Shown one piece after another: positions 1 through 7,400 of a DNA stretch of 14,340 nt. This DNA comes from Desulfuromonadaceae bacterium. Lineage in GTDB: Bacteria > Desulfobacterota > Desulfuromonadia > Desulfuromonadales > Geopsychrobacteraceae. The first letter of the stretch is position 1. Each line of letters starts with the position of its first letter. Made by a program: the position numbers and the translations under genes. The notes beneath the pieces were generated by a model that was given only the letters and a program-made list of their open reading frames with translations, was not told the DNA's origin and searched no databases. Where the stretch lies: positions 1 to 14,340 of the forward strand of contig JADGED010000046.1 of NCBI GenBank assembly GCA_016744555.1, written 5' to 3'.

Positions 1-1120
1 CACTACCTAAGGCTTCGCCACTAAAACTGCTAGCAGCAAAATTGTCAGCTTGATATTCATTCTTTCTTGACCATACATTCATCAATAAGCCAGTGAGAAG
101 AGATACAGGACTATATAGCAAACTAAAAGAGACTAGACCAACGTGGAAAACCGCCTCATTTACCCCTAATGCTTGGGAGAACATCGCTTGCCCGAGGAAT
201 AATGACAACAGGTAAAACAATACTCCCATTTGGACTAAAGAGATAACCATCACCTGTAAAGTGTGCTTCTTTTTGTAATGGCCAATTTCGTGCGCCAATA
301 CTGCTACGACCTCTTCTATGGTTAATTCATTGATCAAGGTGTCAAACAAGACAATCCGTTTTCTACTCCCCAACCCAGTAAAATAAGCATTGGCTTTAGT
401 CGAGCGCTTGGAACCATCAAGGACATAAATATCTTTCACCGAAAAATCGACTGTCTGAGCAAATTCCTCAATTGCTGTTTTTAATTCACCAGCTTCAAGT
501 TCCGTTTGCTTATTGAACAAAGGGACAATCAAATTAGAATAGAACATGGAGAAAAACAGGCTTACCCCCCCGACCATCAACCAGGCGTAGATCCAAAACA
601 TATCTGTAGTTCTATAGTAGAACCAAGTGATGGCAAACAGTACCGCACCACCAAGAATAGCAAGCAATAACCACCCCTTGATTTTATCAAGAATGAACAG
701 CTTGAAATTGATCTTATTAAAGCCAAACCGTTCTTCAATTACAAAGGTATTGTACCATTGAAATGGAGTATTGATGATATCTTGCGCCAGCATCAGTATG
801 CCAAAAAAAATCAGCGCCTGAAGCACTGAATTAGAGGAAAAATCGGAGGCTAAGCTGTGGACGTAGGCAAAACCATTAATAGATAAAAAAATAAGCAAAA
901 CAATTAAGCTAAAACTTGAACTTACGAGGGTGAAGCGGGTGTTAGTTTTTTGGTACATTTGTTGGGTATCGTACTTCTGTTGATCGTATAACCCAACAAG
1001 CTCTGCCGGGATAGCCTGCCCCATACGACTGGCATTAAGGCCATCAAGAACACGCTCTATGACGTAATCAAAAACAATGATGGCTATAATTAGATAATAA
1101 ATTTTTATTTCAAGTGACAT
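1..1120 (-). CDS. M48 (Ste24-like) membrane zinc metalloprotease, 3' end missing
   Basis: Integral-membrane zinc endopeptidase of the M48 family, resembling CaaX prenyl protease 1 (Ste24). In bacteria such proteins are thought to act in envelope protein turnover, but the substrate here is unknown. The ATG at 1120 opens 373 visible residues. The HEIGH zinc motif has His277, Glu278 and His281, and the third ligand is Glu355 in an EYQAD motif. The Ste24 signature around residues 120-137 (PFQWYNTFVIEERFGFNK) is present, as is the DGSKRSTKANAYFTG segment before the active site. Hydrophobic membrane segments lie near residues 8-17, 64-85, 100-113, 150-168, 175-195 and after the HEIGH helix. The family is usually about 410-420 residues, so only some 40 C-terminal residues are lost at the window edge. 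The start lies 27 nt after the stop of the sensor gene, with an AGG six bases upstream, so the two are probably cotranscribed. Family is certain; function is inferred. Confidence 0.93.
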   Translation of the reverse strand, partial: MSLEIKIYYLIIAIIVFDYVIERVLDGLNASRMGQAIPAELVGLYDQQKYDTQQMYQKTNTRFTLVSSSFSLIVLLIFLSINGFAYVHSLASDFSSNSVLQALIFFGILMLAQDIINTPFQWYNTFVIEERFGFNKINFKLFILDKIKGWLLLAILGGAVLFAITWFYYRTTDMFWIYAWLMVGGVSLFFSMFYSNLIVPLFNKQTELEAGELKTAIEEFAQTVDFSVKDIYVLDGSKRSTKANAYFTGLGSRKRIVLFDTLINELTIEEVVAVLAHEIGHYKKKHTLQVMVISLVQMGVLFYLLSLFLGQAMFSQALGVNEAVFHVGLVSFSLLYSPVSLLTGLLMNVWSRKNEYQADNFAASSFSGEALGS

Positions 1121-1147
1121 TAAGAACCTATAAATCAGAGAATTAAA

Positions 1148-3877
1148 TTACAACCAGTTTTCAAGCTCTTCTGGTGGTAAAGGACGACTAAAGTAATAAC
1201 CTTGTATTATTTGACAATTATATTTTCGTAAAAATTCATGCTGTTTTTCATCTTCAACCCCTTCAGCAACGACCTTGAGGTTAAGGTGTTCTGCTAAAGA
1301 TAAGATAGTTCTAGTAAAAGCAACGTTATCACTATTATCTGGGAGCCCGTCTACGAAAGATTTATCAATTTTTAGAATATTAATTGGAAACTGTTGCAAA
1401 TAGCGCAAAGAGGAATACCCAGTGCCAAAATCATCTAAAGAAATAGTAATACCGAGCTTTTTGAGTGCATTTAACCTAGAGATAGTATCATCTACCCCTT
1501 CCATTAAAAGTCCTTCGGTTAATTCAATTTCTAACCATTCTGCGGGCATACCTGTTCGTTGTAATATTGTTTCTATATATTCGATAAAATCATCCTGCTT
1601 AAATTGACGACCCGATATATTAATTGCCATCATAACTGGTTTTTTACCTTTTTTGTTCCATTCCACCCATTGCGTACATGCATTAAGTAAAACCCACTTA
1701 TCAATATCTATAATTAGTTCTGTTTCTTCAGCTATCGGGATGAAATCTCCGGGAGAAACAAAGCCTAGCTCTGGATCAATCCAACGCAAAAGAGTTTCAA
1801 AGCCAACGATAGATTCAGTGACAGCATCAACTTGAGGTTGAAAATTGAGATGAAATAGATCGTTTTCTAGCGCATTGCGTATTCCCTCTTCTACCTGGTA
1901 GCGCTTTTTAGTTATTTGATTTAATTCATTTGCATAAAAATTGTAATTGTTACGATCATTTTGTTTCGAATAATAAAGTGCCATATCAGCAGTTGTAAGT
2001 ATTGACGAAACTTCTGAGCCATCATCTGGGAAAATAGAAATACCGATACTGCATGTACAATGGATTGTTTTATTCTCTATGGTGATGGGTTTATTTAAAC
2101 TATCTAAAATTTGTTGTGCTAACCTTGCTGTATCATCGATCGTATTAATAGATGTTTGAATAATTGCAAACTCATTTCCAGATAAACGAGCAAGCATTTC
2201 ACCCTGAACGCAAGATTGGAGTAATTCTCCAAAATATTGGAGTAATAGATCGCCAAATTCATGCCCATATAAATCATTAAACTTTTTAAAGTGGTCTAAA
2301 TCAATTAACAAAACAGCAAGTTTATCTTTTTTAAATAGAGAACTAAATATCTCTACACCGAGTCTGTCTTTAAATAATGTACGATTTGGCAATTCAGTTA
2401 AACTGTCATAGTTTGCCAAATACTCCATTTTTTCAGATGCTTTTTTTTGTGCGGTTAAATCTTCCCTGGTAATTTCGTAATAAGTTATTGTCCCGTTAAC
2501 ATCTTTGATCGGTGAAACTCTAACGTTTTCCCAAAACTGACTACCATCCTTACGTTTACTTCTTAGTTCTTTATGCCAAACACTATCGGTTAATACTGAA
2601 TCACGCTCAAGAGATGTTCCAGTTTGAGTGTTATTTGAAAAATCAATAAAATCGATCAGTTGGCCTTGTACATCCGCAAGTGAATAGCCAGTAATTTCAG
2701 TATATTTAAGGTTCACTTGCTCTATTTTTCCTTGAGCTGTGATCAACATCCTTGCAAGAGGGCTTTGCTCTATAGTTTGTGCTAAAAGTTTCAATCTATC
2801 ATCTAAAATTTTACGTTCGGTTACATCTTGAAAACTATTAAACAATATAGAGCGACCATCAATATCAATTTTTTGAGACCTTATTTCAACATCAACAATG
2901 ACATTATCAGGGCTTATTATTTGACTTAAAATTAACGAACTTTCTTTTTCTTCGCCAAATAATTCATGTGAGGTGGAGTAAAAATATGTATGTGGAAATC
3001 CTATTAGCTCCGCTTTTGTTCTTCCAGCAAGTTCGGCAAATGACTGGTTACAATCAATAATTACTGCGGTATTAAAGTCGAGCAAATTATAACCATTTTC
3101 GGCTTCGTCAAACAGAGTCCTAAATTTTCGTTCAGAGGTAAGAGCAGCATCCCTACTTGCTCGAATGCTTTTACGATATCTATCAAATAAATAAATGAAG
3201 ATAATTCCAATTATCCACACTACTGCATGGTAAATAAACTTTGAACGTAAAGAACTTGAATAGATTGCTTTATGTGGTGCCAAAGGAATCGAAATACTTA
3301 TTCCCCCGCGCACTTCTCCAACTTTATAGCCTTGTTGCCCGTGACATTTTAAGCAATTCTTCTCGGCAATCATTGGATAAATTACGTGTAAAAATTCTTC
3401 ATCACCTTTTTTATCGATATTAACAATTTCACCACTGTCGGAAGTTAATTTCTCAAGGCACTCTTTTTCCCACTGCAGCGGTGCATTTTCTGGGCGCAAA
3501 GGATTTAAACTGGTGATATGCCCTTTGGCGCCATATTGTTTAGCTGCTAATTCATCAACCTGTCGGGTCATATATGATGGATTTACTAATGTTAGCTTGT
3601 CACCATCAGTGGTTGTAATATCACGGTTTTGAATATGGTTTAGATGAGGATTAGGTTTAGTGTAATCACTTACTTTGACATACACTCCACCCTGTTTTGC
3701 TACCCAGCGACGATATACTAAGTCTTTATTGTAACTAATATCAGCTTCAGATTTGGCGAGTGATACTATTCTGTGTTGGTAGATGGAATAATGTTGATAT
3801 GTATAGATTGCGATTGCCGCAGTCCATAAGGTGATAGTTAATATTAAACCAAGCTTCAAAGGAATAAAGGTTTTCAT
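1148..3877 (-). CDS. Haem-c periplasmic sensor, PAS-PAS-GGDEF-EAL c-di-GMP phosphodiesterase
   Basis: Membrane-bound c-di-GMP signalling protein of 909 residues. TM1 is about 8-25. A periplasmic Tll0287/DUF3365-like domain (about 35-205) carries one CxxCH haem-c motif (Cys175, Cys178, His179). TM2 is about 213-231. PAS domains span about 250-355 and 362-475, GGDEF about 485-645 and EAL about 660-905. The GGDEF signature reads SGNEF (566-570) and no RxxD inhibitory site is visible, so cyclase activity is doubtful. The EAL domain looks active: ETLLR (Glu694), Asn753, Glu785, Asp815/Asp816 in DDFGTGYSSL, Lys836, Glu872 and Gln892. The likely net reaction is hydrolysis of c-di-GMP in response to a redox or gas ligand at the haem. 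The ATG follows AGGA at six bases and directly follows the TAG of a small ORF. The gene is visibly more AT-rich than the synthase genes. Domains are sure; the ligand is inference. Confidence 0.93.
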   Translation of the reverse strand: MKTFIPLKLGLILTITLWTAAIAIYTYQHYSIYQHRIVSLAKSEADISYNKDLVYRRWVAKQGGVYVKVSDYTKPNPHLNHIQNRDITTTDGDKLTLVNPSYMTRQVDELAAKQYGAKGHITSLNPLRPENAPLQWEKECLEKLTSDSGEIVNIDKKGDEEFLHVIYPMIAEKNCLKCHGQQGYKVGEVRGGISISIPLAPHKAIYSSSLRSKFIYHAVVWIIGIIFIYLFDRYRKSIRASRDAALTSERKFRTLFDEAENGYNLLDFNTAVIIDCNQSFAELAGRTKAELIGFPHTYFYSTSHELFGEEKESSLILSQIISPDNVIVDVEIRSQKIDIDGRSILFNSFQDVTERKILDDRLKLLAQTIEQSPLARMLITAQGKIEQVNLKYTEITGYSLADVQGQLIDFIDFSNNTQTGTSLERDSVLTDSVWHKELRSKRKDGSQFWENVRVSPIKDVNGTITYYEITREDLTAQKKASEKMEYLANYDSLTELPNRTLFKDRLGVEIFSSLFKKDKLAVLLIDLDHFKKFNDLYGHEFGDLLLQYFGELLQSCVQGEMLARLSGNEFAIIQTSINTIDDTARLAQQILDSLNKPITIENKTIHCTCSIGISIFPDDGSEVSSILTTADMALYYSKQNDRNNYNFYANELNQITKKRYQVEEGIRNALENDLFHLNFQPQVDAVTESIVGFETLLRWIDPELGFVSPGDFIPIAEETELIIDIDKWVLLNACTQWVEWNKKGKKPVMMAINISGRQFKQDDFIEYIETILQRTGMPAEWLEIELTEGLLMEGVDDTISRLNALKKLGITISLDDFGTGYSSLRYLQQFPINILKIDKSFVDGLPDNSDNVAFTRTILSLAEHLNLKVVAEGVEDEKQHEFLRKYNCQIIQGYYFSRPLPPEELENWL

Positions 3878-3976
3878 CTAAAATCCTATGCCGGATACTA
3901 GGTGAAGACATGTCATATGCAGATCAAAATAAAATATGAATTTACGCATGACAACCTTTCTTTTGAAATTATCCAT
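3878..3976 (-). CDS. Small ORF (32 aa) abutting the sensor gene
   Basis: A 32-codon ORF, MDNFKRKVV... ending ...VSGIGF, unrecognised. It has an N-terminal basic stretch (KRK, then RK at 11-12) followed by a moderately hydrophobic segment. In its favour are a very strong Shine-Dalgarno run (AGGGGGG) seven bases before the ATG, and a TAG stop that directly touches the ATG of the haem-sensor gene in the same frame. Translation could therefore couple to the sensor, or rare stop readthrough could extend its N-terminus. The sensor also has its own AGGA site inside the end of this ORF. It could be a leader peptide, a small regulatory protein, or a decayed piece of an upstream gene. Length alone gives little statistical support; the ribosome binding site and the abutment are the case for it. 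Confidence 0.45.
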   Translation of the reverse strand: MDNFKRKVVMRKFIFYFDLHMTCLHLVSGIGF

Positions 3977-3983
3977 AGTAATT

Positions 3984-3990
3984 CCCCCCT
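3984..3990 (-). promoter_or_regulatory. Strong ribosome binding site of the 32-codon ORF
   Basis: AGGGGGG on the minus strand, seven bases upstream of the ATG at 3976. It is the strongest Shine-Dalgarno-like string in this gap and is better placed for the small ORF than for the sensor gene, which begins about 100 bases further on. Confidence 0.5.
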
Positions 3991-4021
3991 TACAAAAACA
4001 AACTACGATATTTATGTGTAA

Positions 4022-4050
4022 ATTGGTAACTTTTTAACACTTTTTGTCAA
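4022..4050 (-). promoter_or_regulatory. Candidate promoter of the sensor unit (consensus -35, weak -10)
   Basis: A perfect TTGACA lies at 4050-4045 on the minus strand. At 16-18 bases spacing the best -10 candidates (TACCAA, ACCAAT) are poor, so this may be an activator-dependent promoter or a chance match. Transcription would start near 4015, leaving a leader of about 40 bases before the small ORF. No strong hairpin-plus-T-run terminator is seen between the lipoprotein stop (4097) and this site, so readthrough from the synthase operon is also possible. Confidence 0.35.
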
Positions 4051-4096
4051 CAAAACTCCAAGAGCTGTATAAACCATGTGATGCCTATTAAAAGAG

Positions 4097-4438
4097 TTAA
4101 AGAGGAATTGAAAGCTTAACTTTACCACCCTCAACCTTGTCAGTAAGTTCCTCTTCTTCTTTATCAAGTAAAACTTCTCCACTTAACTCAATTTTGCGTT
4201 TTTCTGCTCCTTTAACTGCACCTATTGCCGGTGTTTCAATGATAAGGGCTTTGTCTTCATCAAGCTTTTGTACATGCTCGGCAGAAACGCTTAGATCTAC
4301 TTTGGTTGAACTTTTTTCAGATTTTTTTTGTGTCGCCTGCTGCTTAACTGGGGTGATCACTTCTTTTTTATCAGATTGACAGGCTGATAAAGCAATAGAA
4401 ATTAGAACTATAAAAAATACGTTATAAGTAGTCTTCAT
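4097..4438 (-). CDS. Small predicted lipoprotein downstream of the synthase
   Basis: Predicted 113-residue lipoprotein with no recognised domain. The N-terminus is a type II signal peptide: MKTTYN, a hydrophobic core (VFFIVLISIA), then the lipobox LSAC with Cys20 as the lipidated residue. Residue +2 is Gln rather than Asp, which in the usual rule favours outer-membrane sorting. The mature part of about 94 residues is rich in Lys and Glu, with a Lys/Ser/Gln-rich linker up to about residue 46 and a charged beta-like tail (KRKIELSGEVLLD..., GGKVKLSIPL). An in-frame ATG four codons earlier (4450) touches the synthase stop, but the ATG at 4438 is preferred because GGGGAT sits four bases before it and a Lys-bearing n-region follows. 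The short distance to the synthase stop (12 nt) implies cotranscription. Its role in lipid synthesis or export is unknown. Confidence 0.8.
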   Translation of the reverse strand: MKTTYNVFFIVLISIALSACQSDKKEVITPVKQQATQKKSEKSSTKVDLSVSAEHVQKLDEDKALIIETPAIGAVKGAEKRKIELSGEVLLDKEEEELTDKVEGGKVKLSIPL

Positions 4439-4442
4439 GTTG

Positions 4443-4448
4443 ATCCCC
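4443..4448 (-). promoter_or_regulatory. Ribosome binding site deciding the lipoprotein start
   Basis: GGGGAT on the minus strand, separated from the ATG at 4438 by CAAC. It overlaps the alternative ATG at 4450-4448, which makes that upstream codon the less likely start. Confidence 0.6.
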
Positions 4449-4450
4449 AT

Positions 4451-7400
4451 TTAGTTAATTAATTTGATTGAAAAATCGTGCAATTGATAGATTATTTTCC
4501 CATCTACCGATAAGAATCCATCGGCATGGATTACTTTTTGTGCGTCATCAACAGCAGTAATAACCGCCTCTATTGCGACTTTTTTATTGGCTGGAATAAT
4601 TTGACCGCGATAGTTCCAACTATGCTTTTCGTTACAAACAATTGTTTCAAATTGAGACTTTGGATCAATTCCCCACCGCTTGGCAGCAACTACTTTCAAT
4701 AACTGCAGGAATGACTCTAGCCCAAGGGAACCGGGACAGACAGGATCTTGATAAAAGTGGGCTTTAAAAAACCACTCATCAGGGTCAACTAGTTTATTTC
4801 CACGAATATACCCTAAGCCTTTACTCCCACCTTGAGGGATAAATGCTTCTATCTCATTGACCATCGACATTTTTGTATTTGGATACGGAGCTTCAGTTGG
4901 ATAAGCAAATGTTTCAGCAGCAGCTAACTCTACAGTTGTCGGCTGATACAGGTTTGCACCTTGAACGCCAACCTGCTGTGCCAAAGATTGCTTCGAAAAG
5001 AAGCCGAATACCGTATCGCCAGTGTAGACTGGTCCTTGACTATCGCTAACGGCAAAATCGTAACTCTGGATAATCATACCACCACTGCTGGCAACCCGAG
5101 TGATTTTAACATCAATCGTCAAGGTACCAGATTGTGCTGTCACTGGGCGATGCTGTACCGCGTTTCCATCGAGGTTGCGGAATGATAAATCGGTTTCACT
5201 TGTTAACGCCGAGCCGAGATAAGCTGCCAACCAACCACAAGGTTGCAAACCTATTTCCAGCAAGACACTAAACGGCATATTTTCCTGCCTATTATCAGCG
5301 AAGTACCACGCATCAACGGGGACATCATATTCCCCGGTAACAGTTACTCCTTCGACTAATTTCCACGGCTCACCGTTAATAGCAACAATTCGATCCAAAA
5401 ATTGGAACGGTGGTCCCGGCAAACGGGCAATTTTACGCTCGTGATCAAAGATGCGATACGGTTCGCCAAAAGCCTCTGAAGGATTACCTATGGCGTAAGC
5501 GGTAATTTTATCTGTATCATACAGGATCTGTTTTAATTGCGGTGCTGCAACCTCATTTACAGATGCTTGCCACAGGGACTCTACTTTCTGCCGATCTAAT
5601 CCCGCTAGACGTACCGACATATCGGGAATTTCAACAATAGGGTGGCCATCTGCGTACATAAGTGCATCAACGATTGCAAACGGTTCAGGACGGTAACCAA
5701 GCTCTTTGATACTAACTCGATAAGTAACAGTTTTGGTTGTAGCAACAACTTGACCACGACATTTCAAACCACTGCCTACCCCTGGAACCGGTTCACACCA
5801 AGTCTCCCCTTCAGCACCGACCCAACCCATACGTAATAAGAAAATCCGCAACGTATGCATACAACATTCGTACATCAACGTACCGGGCATAACTTGATCA
5901 TCAACAAAATGGCAGGTTAAAAACCAATCGTTGGGAGCTATATCCATTTCTGCGGTAATTTGGCCGATACCGTAACGTCCTCCGTTTGGATCAAGCTCAA
6001 TTACACGGTCTACCAGTTTCAACTTATTCCCCGGCAAGGTATAAGGCTTAAATGGTAAGTTGGCAAATTCAGCCCCAAAACAACTGTGCAGATCACCGGC
6101 ATATAGAGCATCAACCTGTTTTTCGCTATAAGCTTCCTTTCTTAACGGTAGCAGTTCGCGCCAATCAGCTGGCAATTTCCCCGGTTGCGGAGTCAGATCG
6201 AGCTTAGTATGGATAATCCCTTTCCCGGCAGCAAGATCGGCTGCGGTGAAGAAACCGGCACAACCATTACGCATCGACAGTAGCGGTTCGCCATTTACCG
6301 TCCCTTCAAAGTTAAAGCGGAAAAGATAGGTTTGATCCTGACGGAAAAATTCTTCAATTTTTATATCATAATGGATAGTGTCACCGACTACTGGTAGGCC
6401 ACGGTGGAAAGTAACTACGGCATCAAGTAGGCGATAAACGGCATTACCTTTGGTGATAAAATCGATACCTAAATACCCTGATAAAAATAAATCGGCTTGT
6501 CCCGCTTCTACAGCAACACATGTAGGAATTCGCCCACCATCAAGATACCAACGGTCTGCGGTTACGTCGTGCTCAGTAACTACCCGACCATGGGTCATTG
6601 ATCTGGCTTCCCCTTCCACTTCCATTATGCGGTCAACCAGCATTAATGGACCATCGGGTAGACGTACACGGGTTGGATATGTATCGACCTCGGCAAATTC
6701 AGCACCTAGCATTTTTTCAACCGAACCAACGGCAAATTCGAAACACATCTGTTTATCAAATGCGACATTAGTCACTGGAGCAGCTTGCTTAATTGGTGCG
6801 TTAGCAGTAGAAGGAGTTTCAACGGGAAGATCAAACCCAGAGATATCGGCACCAGCAGCCACCATTTGCTGTAGCAGTGATGTTTGTAAGGCAATATTTT
6901 TGGTGAAGGCTTGTTCCAACGATTGCGTAAATCCAAGGTACGCTTGATGGGCGTCAATACTGGAACTTAGGTTTTGACTAAAGCTGGCGATGATTGGATC
7001 GCTGCTCTCTGCCGCAGTTGCTAACTCAGGTTGTTGCTTTAGCGGTTCAGATACTTCTCTCATAACTTTAACAGTATGATCATTAATCACTGTTTTAGCT
7101 GTATTAATTCTCCTGGTTACTGTAGCTAGGTTGAAATCATTTCCACCAATAGATGTATCTATGCGGGGCTTATTTGTTCGTGGCAAAACTGGCTGAGGAT
7201 ATAGTGATTCAAGCTTAACTGGCAATCGTTCCGCCAAGCAACTTCCTAACAAGCGAAGGAGTTGTGAGGTTGCATCGGCTCCAGAGCTGGAAACAGGTCG
7301 AACCAGATGGGGCTGCTCGGCAAGGATACTATTGATCATCCTTGTACAGGAGTTACCGGGGCCAACCTCAAGGAAAACACTGGCACCGTCGGCATATAGC

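Noticed and set aside
3878..4096. c-di-GMP (GEMM) riboswitch before the sensor gene
   Set aside because: The conserved GEMM core (a GCAAA...ACGCAAAGCC-like pattern with a receptor hairpin) could not be found in the leader on the minus strand.
6450..6947. 165-codon plus-strand ORF and other long plus-strand ORFs opposite the synthase genes
   Set aside because: They lie antisense to strongly conserved synthase domains, have no ribosome sites that stand out, and read as low-complexity Ser/Thr/Pro-rich shadow translations.
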